Origin: Chalara sp. BL73
Lineage: Eukaryota > Ascomycota > Leotiomycetes > Helotiales
Assembly (NCBI GenBank): GCA_918026815.1
Contig: CAKJVC010000202.1
Location: forward strand, 124,001-188,000
Direction: 5' to 3'
Length of the DNA stretch: 64,000 nt
Positions 1 to 13,660 of the stretch are shown one piece after another. Numbering within the stretch: the first letter of the stretch is position 1; each line of letters opens with the position of its first letter. Position numbers and translations under genes: made by a program. Under the pieces are notes generated by a model. It did no database searches, was not told the origin of the DNA, and worked only from the letters and a program-made list of their open reading frames with translations.

Positions 1-370
1 ATGCAATAGTCGATCCCTCCGAGCTCCTCCACGCACCGCGCAACAGCTTTCTCTAAGCTCTCGATGGATCGTACGTCTACGGCTCCTATGCCTATCACCT
101 TTGCGCCTGCACGGGCCGTAGCTATGTTTTTGGCCATAGATTCGGTTTTCTCGACGCTCCGGCCTACGATGCAGGCGTTTGCGCCTAGGTGGACGAGAGC
201 TCGGACTTGCGCGCTGCAAATAGTGCCTGCACCACCTGTACAGAAGACCACTTTCTTATCTATCGGTCGCAGGTTAGTGTGTGGATATTCGAGGCTGAGA
301 AGGCGGATTCCATACCAAAAATGCCATCTCTCCAGACATTGGAAAGATATTCGGATCTAGGGACAGCCAT
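1..370 (-). CDS. SPS19: Peroxisomal 2,4-dienoyl-CoA reductase (Sps19 type), partial at window edge
   Basis: This is the N-terminal part of a short-chain dehydrogenase; the gene runs off the left edge. Exon 1 is 316-370 (ATG at 370) and exon 2 is 1-259. The 56-bp intron (260-315) starts GTATGG, has a CTAAC branch site and ends TAG, and splicing gives a continuous frame. About residues 22-33 read VVFCTGGAGTIC, the Rossmann glycine motif TGGxGxI typical of Sps19/DECR2, followed by ALVHLGANACIVGRR, the dinucleotide-binding beta-alpha-beta region. In the family, the enzyme reduces 2,4-dienoyl-CoA esters with NADPH so that unsaturated fatty acids can be beta-oxidised in peroxisomes. The C-terminal peroxisomal targeting signal lies outside the window. 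The gene is divergent from the Atg33-like gene. Another SDR of the same fold cannot be excluded, but the CTGGAGTIC spelling favours Sps19. Confidence 0.82.
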
Positions 371-855
371 TGGAGTTTATCGTGGTAACCAGCGTGTGGG
401 AGGGTTCAAATCAGGGATATGTTGCTGAAGGATGTGACGGTATATTTCTATAGCGACGAGAAAGGTCGCCCTGGCATAGAACGAGCGTCTTATAGCTGAA
501 AGTACTGACTCTTGACACGTTATTCCAAGTATTATGGCAGAGGCCCAGTCGGTTTTGTTAAGTAATCAACCCCGGGCCCAAGGCTGTGGTACCCATCAAC
601 CGAGGCTCGCGGGGGACGGAAACAAAGGCACCAATCCATTCCCCTTTGAGGTAAGACCCCAAGCCTCAGGCACGCAGCGGGAGAGACATGGGTCTTGTCT
701 GAATCAAAGCGCCCAGTAACGACGTCAATCTAGACAACGCCGCTCGAGAGGACTTCAGTTCAACCTTTGAGCAGCAACAAACATTCTTCTGTGGTCTCGA
801 TTTCTCGCCTACGGTCTTTCACTCTAGATTGATTACGGTTGAAGGGCTCGATAAG
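371..855. other. Intergenic spacer between divergent genes
   Basis: These 485 bp separate the starts of the Sps19-type gene (-) and the Atg33-like gene (+), so they should hold both promoters. I see no further gene, repeat or clear regulatory motif. Confidence 0.6.
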
Positions 856-1551
856 ATGGCTACACGCACTGTCTCCTCGCTCAAGTTCGTGGGCTCTATT
901 TCGCTGGGTCTCCTCACCGTATGTACCCCTCCAAGTCTTGTCTCGGCCTTCTTCTACTTCCCGTCCATAGGCAAAATCTACCTCAAATATGGAAGCTGAT
1001 CATTGCATGTCTAGGGCCTCTCATACACCTTAAGCACGCTCACACTGCCCACACTCCTCACGCTCCCAACTGCTACGAGCGCATCCAAAGCTTTCACAAA
1101 CCTGACCACCGTCTCGCTAGCACACCTTCGCGTCCTAGCCGGCATATCGAGTAGTTCTTTTATCCTGGCCTATGTCTTCTCGCCTCGGTCGCAAAAGCAC
1201 CCTTACCTTCTCTGGACCACACTCTTCGTAGCCGGCAGCGCGCTCACCGACTTTGTGCTACCTGCCCCACGAAAAACAGTTAGCTCCCGTACAGCACCAA
1301 AGAAGCGGGAACAAATTTTAAGGCCTATGGACGCTAGCTATGAGGTTGTCGGACACGATAGCAATAGCGAAGGCACGCAGAGCGAAGCGGAGGTAGAGGA
1401 CGAGGTTAATGGTGAGGAGGTTCGCGAGCAGATGGAAGGCTTTATGCTGGGTCAGATTGTAAGGACGGCGGTTGCGGGTGTGGGGTTTGTGATGAGTGTG
1501 GTGGGTATATGGGGTGATGGCGCGGCGGACCTAGTTATCATTGAGATGTGA
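856..1551 (+). CDS. Atg33/Scm4-like small membrane protein
   Basis: The predicted protein has 199 residues. Exon 1 is 856-918, the intron 919-1014 (GTATGT..TAG), and exon 2 is 1015-1551. A hydrophobic N-terminal stretch (residues about 10-60, including FVGSISLGLLTGLSYTLSTL) is followed by a second hydrophobic segment containing the HPYLLW pattern and GSALTDFVL. Then comes a charged, acidic linker (about 125-165) and a last hydrophobic segment (AVAGVGFVMSVVGIWGDG) near the C-terminus. The order (N-terminal hairpin, RHPYLL-like motif, acidic linker, C-terminal TM ending in G-x-W/Y-G) matches yeast Atg33 and Scm4, outer mitochondrial membrane proteins; Atg33 acts in mitophagy. The assignment rests on pattern and topology, not on a search. 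The gene is convergent with the trans-sulfuration gene, 377 bp away. Confidence 0.65.
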
Positions 1552-1928
1552 TGGCTGAAAGAATGGGCGGAAGGTTGGTCGATAAGCATACATACCAGGA
1601 TCGGTGTTATGAACGGCTCGGAGTCTAGGTTGCGAGCGGTAGATAGGAATTGATTCTTCTCTAAATGGGCTCTGCTATTCATGCACTCTCATCTCAATCA
1701 ATACAATTCTTCTATCTACCAGCATTCTGTGTGAATAGAACTGAGACGAAGCTCAGTTGTAATGCTCAAATGTAGTTCACACTTTAACACATCACGGTTG
1801 ATGCCTGAACTCGTTTTCATACAACTCAAAATATGTCACGTATCCTAAGCCTTAATTCTCTTATTTTTTATTTTTATTTTTTGAATTTCCATTCCGGCAA
1901 ACTTCTATCCTTAGTATGTACTTCTCCG

Positions 1929-3503
<1,575 letters not shown>

Positions 3504-4063
3504 TGTTATCTGTACTTCTGAGAGATTCCGAGGAAACTGTGAAAATGGTTTCAAGGTTGACAAGCAAAAACGTTGCTCGTTCGAGTTACTTTGAGCCAGT
3601 TCTTCGCTTAAGATTTCGACCAACTGAGATGTGCCCCTATTTTCGGAAGCGAGCATCACAAAAGTGGCCTTACTTAAGCAGCACGTAAGAGTCCATGTGA
3701 ATAAGATGGATCTTAGGTGGCTAACTAGCATCGAAGGTCAAGTCCCGTGTCGAAGTATTGGGCAGTGCTGATTACGCAAATGTGTTAAGAGAACAGAATC
3801 GAAAGTCACATTCAGCTGGGGCTTCGAACCCTGTGGCTACCAGCTCCTTGGTAAAATTCTATGTCATACCAAGCTTTGAGATATTAAGATCATGTTATAG
3901 TGTAATATTCTCTCATTGATAGCAGTATTCTATGCATGTTAGATTTTAAGTGCACAAAAGCAAATGGGGTATCTCATAAATGCGAATAGCTAGACAGAAC
4001 AAAGATGTAGCGAAATATGGGCAACTGCTCCTCCCTCTCCTTGCACATGGAACGTCTGATATA
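3504..4063. other. Intergenic spacer
   Basis: These 560 bp lie between the start of the trans-sulfuration gene and the end of MLH2, both on the minus strand. They should contain the promoter of the former and the 3' end of the latter. I see no gene or repeat. Confidence 0.5.
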
Positions 4064-6887
4064 TTACGAGCTTGAGTTGAATAGATTATCAATACAATAC
4101 TCTATCTCAGGCTTCGGCCCGTCTCCGCGAAGATGGAGCCAGGATTCAGCAACAACACGGACTCGTCCAGTTATCAATGTTGAACTTAGTTCACTCATTA
4201 ACAGACCTTGAGATAGGCTGCCAGCTTTGATGTAGTCATCATCTTCAAGCAACTGATTAGACGCCTTTCGTATAACACCCATACGTGTCAAATGATTCTG
4301 GGTCCATTGGTGCAGACTCTCATGGGTCGAAAACTTGTCTAGAAGCAGTCTCGTAGCCTTAACTCTAAAATCCCTAGCTTGGCCTCCAGGAGCAACAACT
4401 TTGGCAGCCGTGGATGACTTATACCTCATGAGGCTGGCTTGTAGATCGTCGTCCGGCAAAGTCGTCTTGGAAGGCTCTTCCCCAGAACTCGGTGGGTTGT
4501 CCTGTGGTCGCAACTGGTGACTCTCAAGCCTGGCAACCGCAGCGTTATACCGGTTCTTATGTGGTGAAATTCGAGTAGCTTCATTAACATCGGGCTGTCC
4601 TTCTACTAGTTCCGCGTTCCGAAGCTCCTCTCGGCGTATACGGGTAGCAATCTCCCGACGCCGCTCAAAATCCATAGCCCAAGCAAGATCACAACTCGTT
4701 TCCGTATCATGGTTGCTATCGTGCGTGCGAGCTTGGGTCGGCGATGGCTTCGAACAGTCAGAAAGGCTCGTTTGATGTAAGCCTTCGCCTCTTTCTCGAC
4801 ATTTAACTCGTTCGAATGGTGATACAAATGGTCTGTTCGGACTCCCGGTTCGCCATGTTGACTTGCGAACAGCTTTAGAGGCCAAGGTGGACGGAGATGA
4901 TAGAAGTGCATTCTCTGAAACGTATCGTGCTGTCACAAAGTCACTCCTCCGTAGAGGCATCTGCAATTGAGGTTCTCCAACGAACAGCATCTCATCATCA
5001 GTAGTGGACTGCGGTCGAGCACCCAATTCAGGTGGTAATATTGGATGACCAACTCCGAAGGAAGTACGCTGATCTGATAGACTTGGCGTTAATGACCGGA
5101 GCAGCGGCGTATCACCATATCGTTGTGGTGATCCAGATCGTGCACTTGTCAAGATGGGAGTCTTCGAGCTGACCGTTCCAGGTGGGTTGTTAGAACTCCC
5201 CTTCGGGATGGAACTCGGATCACCACTTACGTCCAATTTTCGAGCGCCGGGAGCAGTCAATTTGGCAATGAGCCATGGATTTAGTGATGTATTGGCGCTA
5301 TTCTCGGACTCATTGGCATGGATATTTCGTCGCATTCTGCTTGACTTGCCCATTTTTCTATTGCTGTTTCGCAGCTCAAAGAACTCGGCCTCTTCAGTGA
5401 AATTCCTAGACATGTCAAATCCCCAGTCTCCCTTCTTTCTAGTTACCTGCTTATCGGTCGTTGCGCGTTCCTGCGAATGAGCTTCCAGTTCATCATCACT
5501 GCTGCGAGTAATAGAATAATGGCCATGCAAGCCTTCTCGAGTTGAATGCTCCGAATCTTTGGTAAGTGCCGCTCCCACTGTAGATGACTCAGTCACTGTA
5601 GATGATTCAGTAGAAATTAAACATTGAGGATTAGCCGTGCGCAACAATACAGCACTGTCCGCAATATTAATAGATGTGCGAGGAATATTGGCTCCGGGTA
5701 TAGCCTTGCGCTCCCCATACAAATCTTTCAGAAGTCGGTCCATGGATTTGAGGATTAGCTTTTCATTACTGAAAAGTACATCATCCTTGGCAGGCTCAAT
5801 ATTGGCATCATAGCTTGCGCTTGGGCATTTGATATTGAGACGTAGAAAGGGGCTTCTCAGCTTTTCAGAGCTGTCAGGGATAATCAATTCCCTGATATAA
5901 GTCTTGAATAGAGTGACTATCTTTTTCATCGTTCCTTTCTCGGGAGATACCATCCGCCCGTCAATGGACAGATATTGACCTTTCCCAAGCTTCAAAATAT
6001 CACAATCTGGTCTGGGCAGAAATGCCTCAAGTTTGAACTCCATTTGGCCTCGAATTTGTACTGTATGGTTAGACCCAGACTCAGAAATCTCGTCATCTGT
6101 ACGCTCATGCTCATTGTTACATTGCACTTCAGAAAACTTGAGCGACTTCTCAACACACTGAAGTGAGGTATCGCGTCCAATAACTTGAGATATAGCATCT
6201 CTGATGCCGTCATGTGGTCGAGGGACGAAAGACCATGAGCTTTTACTGCCCTTGGTAACTTTGAAACCGAACCTGACGGTGGGTCGTGCTATAGCATACG
6301 CTTGCAAGAGTTGTCGAATTCGAGTCAAAGTCTTATTCGCTTCCTTTTCAAATGTTTTCTTTCTGACTGGAAGCATTGACATGAAATTTATAACGCTTAC
6401 TGTAGTACCGACAGGATGAGGTGTGCTTGATTTCTCTTTGACGCCGCCAGAAGCCTTCAGTTTGGCAGTTACCCCAAGGACTTCGCCATCGGTCTTTGTA
6501 GTGACAGAGACGTCTCCAAGCTGAACAGCACTGGCCAATGCCTCACCACGAAAGCCAAGGGTACTACCTCCAAGGAACCTCAGCTCCTCGAATGAGCGAA
6601 GCTTGGATGTATGGCCTCGCTTTCCCAAGGAATTGAGATCATCTTGGGGTATTCCTGAACCAAGATTTAAAAATGACCTAATAATCATGGAAAGAGTGGT
6701 TACCATGACCGTTGTCCCGCACCTCAAGCCTGTCTAATGTATTTGGAGAGATAGTTATGTCAATTGACATAGCCTTTGCATCTAAGGCATTGTCTACAAG
6801 CTCTTTCACTAAAGAGGTTGGAGTGGTCAGCACTTGGGGAGAGCCAAGAAGGTGAATTGTAGTGTCAGAGAGGGCAACGATTGGCAT
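4064..6887 (-). CDS. MLH2: MutL homologue Mlh2 (human PMS1-like)
   Basis: Exon 1 (6704-6887) and exon 2 (4064-6654) encode 924 residues; the 49-bp intron falls inside the ATPase domain. The GHKL ATPase motifs are intact: the KELVDNALDA helix with catalytic Glu29, RDNGHG (58-62), the HTSK loop near 76-79 and GFRGEAL (95-101), followed by the transducer segment with LPVRKKTFEKEA. The second half is low-complexity and Ser-rich. I do not find the DQHAxxExxxxE metal-binding motif of endonucleolytic MutL proteins (Pms1/PMS2, Mlh3). In the family, Mlh2 pairs with Mlh1 and acts as an accessory factor in mismatch repair and in limiting meiotic gene conversion. The start MPIVALSD was chosen because the fold begins there; in-frame ATGs at 6914 and 6929 are alternatives. 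The gene shares a 301-bp promoter region with VAS1. Confidence 0.85.
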
Positions 6888-7188
6888 TGTGTCATCATCA
6901 GCCAGCGGCAGCATAACTAATATCTGCAATCGAATCTAGTGTTGACTGAAGATGTAACTCGAGTAAATACAGCCTCGCCTTGGCAAGGCTCTGGCTACAA
7001 GGATGTGTGACTCTTCGAACTTTTGGAGTCATGCTCCATCAATTATCTTATAACCCAAGTGCTTCTATTCCTACATGCTACATCAGCCATAGGTTACTTG
7101 TTTCAAGACGTCTCAAATACTTTCAAGAGCGCTTCGGGCGAGCGCCTGGTCATCTCTACGCTACACATTAAATCAGTCCCGCTCCAGA
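6888..7188. promoter_or_regulatory. Bidirectional promoter region, MLH2 / VAS1
   Basis: These 301 bp separate the two divergent start codons, so both promoters and 5' leaders must fit here. I recognise no specific factor site. Confidence 0.5.
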
Positions 7189-10100
7189 ATGGCCACGAAC
7201 CCTGCTTCCTATAATCCCAGTAAGGATGCCAATCGCGGATTTTCTTCTGAGGAATACTCAAAGATGAAACTGTCCTCTGCTCTGTAAGACTGACTTCGAG
7301 ATTAGTAGGGGAAGAAACCGGACCAGTCTCAGGAAAGCCGCCTGCCGTCTCTGTCGCAATCCAAAATGCTATAACAGAAGCAACACAATCTGAAATTACA
7401 GGCGTGCATGTTCCAGGACAGAATGCTAGCAGTAAAACCGGAGCTACCGAGCCAGCTGGTGGGGAAAAAAAGATCAAAAGCGAGAAAGAATGTATGGAAA
7501 CCCTGCATAAGTAGAAATATAACCATAATGTTGACTCATTTTGCTTATAGTAGAGAGAGAACGGAAGAAAGCAGAGAAACAAGCAAAATTCGACCAGAAA
7601 AAGGCTGCTGCCGCCGCTAAAACACCAGCTGGTCCTAGCAAGACTAAAGAAAAGAAAGCCGCTGCTGCTGCTGACAAGAGCAAAACCGTTCTACCACCAT
7701 ATGTAGAAGAGACGAAACCCGGAGAGAAGAAGAGTAAGCTTTTCCGCAAACACCATGACAGGCTCTAAAAAAGTTTGCAGTTCTAAAACCATTCGATGAC
7801 CCTCAATTCAGCGCCTACAATCCAATTGCTGTTGAATCTGCCTGGTACTCATGGTGGGAGAAAGAAGGGTTTTTCAAACCCGAATTTACACCTGATGGCA
7901 ACGTCAAGCCTGAAGGACAATTCGTCATTGTGGAACCTCCTCCCAATGTTACTGGAGCACTACACATGGGCCATGCCCTAGGAAACTCTTTGCAAGACAT
8001 AATGATTCGGTGGAATCGCATGCATGGCAAGACTACTCTGTGGCTTCCAGGCTGTGATCATGCAGGAATATCCACACAAAGTGTTGTAGAGAATATGTTG
8101 TGGCGACGGGAGGGAAAGACACGACATGATTTAGGAAGGAAAAAGTTCGTCGAGACTATATGGGAGTGGAAGGAAGATTATCACGTTCGTATCAACAATG
8201 CGCAAAGACGTATGGGTGGCTCAATGGACTGGAGCAGAGAGGCTTTCACCATGGACGAGAACTTTTCGGCTGCTGTAACAGAAACCTTTGTCAGACTACA
8301 CGAGGAAGGTATTATCTACCGAGGAAATCGCTTGGTTAATTGGTGTACAAAACTCAACACTTCACTTTCGAATCTCGAGGTTGTAAACAAAGAGCTCTCT
8401 GGGAGAACTTTGATCGATGTACCTGGCTATGATAAGAAGGTAGAATTTGGCATAATTGTCCATTTCAAGTATCCAATTGAAGGCTCGGATGAAACGATCG
8501 AGGTTGCGACAACACGTCCTGAGACCATGCTTGGAGACAGTGGAATTGCAGTCCACCCCAAGGATGAGCGATATAAGCATCTAGTCGGAAAGAATGCTGT
8601 CCACCCTTTCATTAAGGATAGATTACTACCTATCGTCGCTGATGAGTACGTTGAGCTTGAGTTTGGTACAGGTGCTGTGAAGCTCACTCCTGCCCATGAC
8701 CCCAACGATTTCAAACTGGGTCAAAAACATAACCTCAAATTTATCAATATCCTCACAGACGATGGCAAGATGAATGAGAATGCTGGTGTCTATGCTGGAC
8801 AAAAACGATTCGATGTCCGATACTCCATTCAGGAAGATCTCAAAAAGCTTGGTCTTTATGTTGACAAGAAGGACAATCCCATGACCGTTCCACTATGCGA
8901 CAAATCTAAGGATGTCATCGAGCCACTGATGAAGCCTCAGTGGTGGATGAGTATGAAGGATATGGCAGCTGCCGCGCTCAATGCTGTAACATCAGGAGAG
9001 ATCAAAATTTTGCCTGAGAGTGCTGAGAAAAGCTACATTAGATGGATGTCTGACGTAAATGACTGGTGTCTTTCGAGACAGCTATGGTGGGGCCATCAGG
9101 CACCGATGTATTTCGCTCATATCGACGGCCAAGAGCCGGATGAGAGTGATGGCAATCTATGGTTTGCAGGCCGGACACTAGAGGAGGCTCAGGTAAAAGC
9201 TAACGAATCACCACTCCTGAAAGGAAAGAAGTTCACACTCAAGAGAGATGAGGATGTCCTAGATACTTGGTTTTCTTCTGGTCTGTGGCCATTCGCGACC
9301 ATGGGATGGCCAAAGCATACTAGCGATCTGGAAAAATTGTTTCCTACCTCCATCCTTGAGACTGGGTGGGATATCTTGTTCTTCTGGATAGCTCGTATGG
9401 TCATGTTTAGCCTAAAATTGACTGGAAAAGTGCCATTCACTGAGGTTTATTGCCATTCACTCATTCGCGATTCAGAGAATCGAAAGATGTCGAAATCATT
9501 AGGGAATGTTATTGACCCTCTCGATGTAATCCAAGGAATTGAGCTCAAGGATTTGCATGCCAAACTTCGAGTGGGAAATCTTGCTGAGGCCGAAATTGGC
9601 AGAGCAGAGAAATATCAAAAGACTGCATTCCCAGAAGGCATCCCACAATGTGGCACAGATGCGTTGAGGTTTGCGCTTGCTGCATACACTTCTGGTGGTG
9701 GGGATATTGCTTTTGATATCAAGGTCATTCACGCATATCGAAAGTTCTGTAACAAGATCTACCAGGCAACGAAGTACGTGATAGGCAATTTGCCACAAGA
9801 CTTTGTGCCTCAGAAGACTTGGGGATTGATAGGGAAGGAATCACTAGCAGAACGATGGATTCTTCACAAATTAACAATCGCTGCCAAGGAGGTCAACAAG
9901 GCACTTGCTGATCGTGAATTCCGAGATTCAGCTACCTCCATTTACCAGTACTGGTTGACTCAACTCTGCGATGTCTACATCGAGAACTCAAAAGCAATTA
10001 TACTAAAGGGAACTGAGGAAGAAAAACTTTCTGCTCTTAATACGCTATACACTGCTCTAGAAGGTGGTCTCACATTGATTCATCCGTTTATGCCTTTTTT

Positions 10101-10764
10101 GACAGAAGAACTTTGGCAACGACTCCCACGTCGCCCGGACGACCGAACACCTTCCATTCTATTGGCAAAATACCCAGTATATGACGAAAATATGGACGAC
10201 CCTAAATCAGAGGAAGCGTATCAGCTCGTGCTTGATATCTCGAAGGGCATCCGATCACTAATGGCTGATTACTCCATTTTGAAGGAAGCAAAAGGTATAC
10301 TTTCTCTATCTACGACCATTCCAGACATACTCTAACCTTGTGCAGTGTATATTCAAGCTTTTGATTCTACATCTCATAGTACAGCATCTGAGCAAACACA
10401 GTCCATCAAATCTTTGTCGTTCCACCCGCTCGATGATAAATCAACTCTTTCAATACTCTCAGGCAGCGAATCTAGGCCATCTGGGTGTGTCGTCATTTCT
10501 GTATCATCCACAGCATCGGTTTTCCTGCATGTGGTTGGCCGAGTCGACTTCGATGGTGAGATCAGCAAGGCCACCAAAAAGCTTGAGAAGACAATAATTG
10601 GAGTGGAAAAGCAAAGGAAGATCCTTGATGACCCTTCCAAGCGGGAGAAGATGGGCGAGGCAGTGTTGGAGGTTGAGCGCAAGAAGTTGGCAGATTTGGA
10701 AGCTGAGGAGAAAGGCTTTAAGGAGACCATCAAGCAATTCGATGCGTTGAAGCTTGAGCAATAG
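7189..10764 (+). CDS. VAS1: Valyl-tRNA synthetase
   Basis: Five exons (7189-7219, 7306-7491, 7551-7733, 7781-10294, 10346-10764) encode 1110 residues, normal for fungal ValRS. The class I signatures are present: HMGH at about 195-198 in [15 protein letters not shown] and KMSKS at about 702-706. The editing (CP1) domain lies between them and the anticodon-binding and C-terminal coiled-coil regions follow ([15 protein letters not shown]..). Exon 3 encodes a Lys/Ala-rich linker typical of the eukaryotic enzyme. The enzyme charges tRNA-Val. In yeast one VAS1 gene supplies both cytosol and mitochondria from two starts; I see only one clear start here, so the mitochondrial form is unresolved. The three N-terminal introns were placed from GTAAG/GTATGG donors, AG acceptors and phase; the first 10-residue exon is the least certain part. 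Confidence 0.93.
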
Positions 10765-13660
10765 ATATAGATGAATGTTCGAGAAAAGAATAGCTTGGCG
10801 GCCATCTTCAGGTCGAACAGTTACGTATTTCAATAAAAGTACTAAAAATAATCGCTGATTCCTCTTTCTATGCTCTCCAACAATTTCGCTCACGCTCAAG
10901 CTGAATGGCAGTTTTATCTATACTGGGGGCTGCATTCCTCATAATCTTCGGCCAGAACTCTCACACTCCGCTTCCCATTTATCACATCTCTGCCGGTATT
11001 AATCATCCAAAGCTTTCACAGTCATATTCTGCAATGCGTTCCGACAAATCAATAGGTCTTCGAAGGCGACTTCCTCTCAGGATCGGTGTCATATAGGCTG
11101 CGCCCCGAATCATCGCCATACACTTTTTCCCCAGCCTCTTCTGCTCTCTTCATGAGGTGTGAGAAGTCCTCATTAGCCTATGTAGAACCTTACCACTCCT
11201 CATGCTCTTTCCATTAAAGGCATTATTGAATTACTGTCCCAAGCCGTATGATTCCAAGTCCTCAGGAAAGAATTCCTCATTTATATTCTTAGCTTTGTCT
11301 TTCTGCCTCTAGGTTTGTAGAGGGATCATCCTAGCCTCCCAGCCTTGAGTAGATGCAGCTGATACTCACACCTTTTGGTTCGCCTGATAACCATTGACCA
11401 ATGTTTAAAGCAGAACACCGTTCTTCAGACTTTCAATTCCACCTGCATCCCTGAAATGAGGTGGGTAGGCCACATGAAAGACTTTATCATCAATCAGTCG
11501 AGTTCCACGGACAAACTACCTCTAGAAGGACTCCCGGCAGGAGCCTCTTGGGATAGCGTTCTCTGGATTTAGGAGTAGATCCCACAGGAATCAACAGCAA
11601 GGCCGGCCTGGACCGTTTAGCCCTCTGCAAATACCGGGTCATTCCAATTAAGCCTTGAAGAAGATTCCTAGAAACTGTTTTCCGGCTTAATATCTAGGCC
11701 CTCCCTCAAGAAACTCTCAAACCTTCCATAATCAGCGCGAAATGATCCATGGCCGGAAATCAGACTTCCAACAGCAACAGCAACATGCTAAGAAAACGTT
11801 CTCTTGTCGATGCTGAGGGGTTTTGTAAGGGGAGTTATGCATAATAGTGCAACGTGTTGTCCTAGTTGTGTAGGACCGGGGATATATTTTTATCGAAGAG
11901 GATGAAACCTAGGCGTATCTACCTAAGACCGTGGCTGAGGACAATGCCTAGGATCCCCGCTCTTAGAATGTAAAATAGTGACAGAGCTGTCATGCTACTT
12001 GATGGGAGGCCGTGGGATAGAGTTTGGGTGATGTGCTGCGGAGGTTTGCCGAATGGGGTAATTTGTTGACAGCAAGTCTATTACAGCTTGGGATTTAGCA
12101 CCCTACTGTACCTAAAGCCTAGAGATTAGCTCTTGTCTTTGGTTATCGCCATTTCAAGTTCATCCGGGAAGAGCAATCAATTGCTTTTTAGATACAAGAC
12201 TGTTTGGCAGTGGAGTCTAGATGTAGAAGGCAGTTCAATAATGGCACCATGAATGAGTAGACGTCAAAGAAGGCTAGGTTGGCGACGTCATGGAAAGGCG
12301 TATTCATCTCTCGTAACTAGTCGTACAGAAGAGTAGGCCAGTAGACTTCCCGTCTCCAAATGTCTGAAGAGGGCTCAGTCTTGAATCAAGTCCATGTCAA
12401 GAGCTTATGAATTCAGCAAGGGTTATACCATCTTCTCTTTGAGAGAGTGTGTGGCCCCTGACCCCTGAAGGAGATTTGTCGATCTGACAGTCATCTCACA
12501 TGTTTGAGAGACTTGGCCTTCTGAAGTATTTCATTGGCTCAGAACACTCTTGTATAACATTACCATCTGAACGGCATTCTGGGTTTTGATGCCTATCATG
12601 ACTCTGTTATGTTCCTTATCGAATCAATGGGAAACATTCTTTCCACAAGATTACATTGTATTTCCCGTAGGTGTGAATATAAATAGAGCAGACATCAACA
12701 AGTAAAGCCGTGGTAGGGATACCATGTGTGGAGCGTGGCGCACAAGACAAAGATGAAACAAATGAATCTGAAGCTCACGAAGAGAATTTGTGCCTCGTTC
12801 GTCTCTACTCTCCTCAGCCCATGAGTTTATGGCATCAACTACCTTTGACAATCATTATTAATATATACGTATCTTGTGAGGTACAGTCGCTACACCTCCT
12901 GTCCTTCCTTTGGCCATCTTCCTCCCGTTGTGGTGCGTTGTTTACTGTTCCTGGTAAGGTTTCATGTAATAAGGGGGTGCAAATATACCTGCACATTGTT
13001 TCCCATCACCAGCAATAAAAAAACAAAATGGCTGACCAGCCAGCCTAAGGTCATTGACCTCACACTCTTTTAGAAACTTCCATCTTGCCTTGCTTTATTC
13101 ACTCTGGATCACAGTCGCATCCTCACAATCTTGTTCCCCACGGCTGCGGACCAAATAAACAAAAGCGCCACAACCCGGAATTAGGTCAAACCACTCTCCT
13201 TGGATCTTTTTGCAGCTGTAACATCTCTCAGCTACATTCTCGCCACTGTCAATACTAATAATCAGTGCAAGAAATATTTCATAGCTGTTCTGGCATTCAT
13301 ATACTGTGATATATTCCATTGTTGCCAGCACACAAAATAATTTGGTTGATCACATCGGTGGCTTGCCACACTAGTGAATCCGTGCAACCTCCTCATTTTC
13401 GACCGCCGTTCTGACATCTCCTCGTCTCCACAACATCACAAATCAACCACACTCGTTCAGAATCGGAGGATCAACTGCGAACGATCGGACTTGAGCGATA
13501 CCCAAACAATAATCTTGTAATAGATCAATTGGCGGACTGTTATGGAATAGAAGGCGCCTGAAAAGCAGAGCGAACGAAAAACGCGGTCTACGCCGAGATC
13601 GTTCACAACGTCGTCGACTGCGCACAAACACGATCAACGCGACCGCTTGCGGGCTCAGCA
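10765..13660. other. Intergenic region without a supported gene
   Basis: 2.9 kb lie between VAS1 and RAX2. I read both strands; reading frames on the minus strand look locally protein-like but carry stop codons at the rate expected by chance, and no family motif appears. The last 0.5 kb should contain the RAX2 promoter and leader. I see no repeats or transposon ends. Confidence 0.5.

Noticed and set aside
3815..3870. TTCGAA with flanking G/C on the minus strand, resembling a tRNA T-loop
   Set aside because: No acceptor stem, D-loop or anticodon arm could be paired around it.
7103..7582. 159-codon frame antisense to the start of VAS1
   Set aside because: It is opposite verified ValRS exons and introns and has no domain; a shadow of the real gene and its introns.
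10980..12660. Minus-strand frames that read like pieces of a degraded protein, with stops explainable as C-to-T changes
   Set aside because: Counting stops in the best frame gave about 20 in 387 codons (5.2 %), which is the chance rate, and no family motif appears. Other frames look equally plausible locally.
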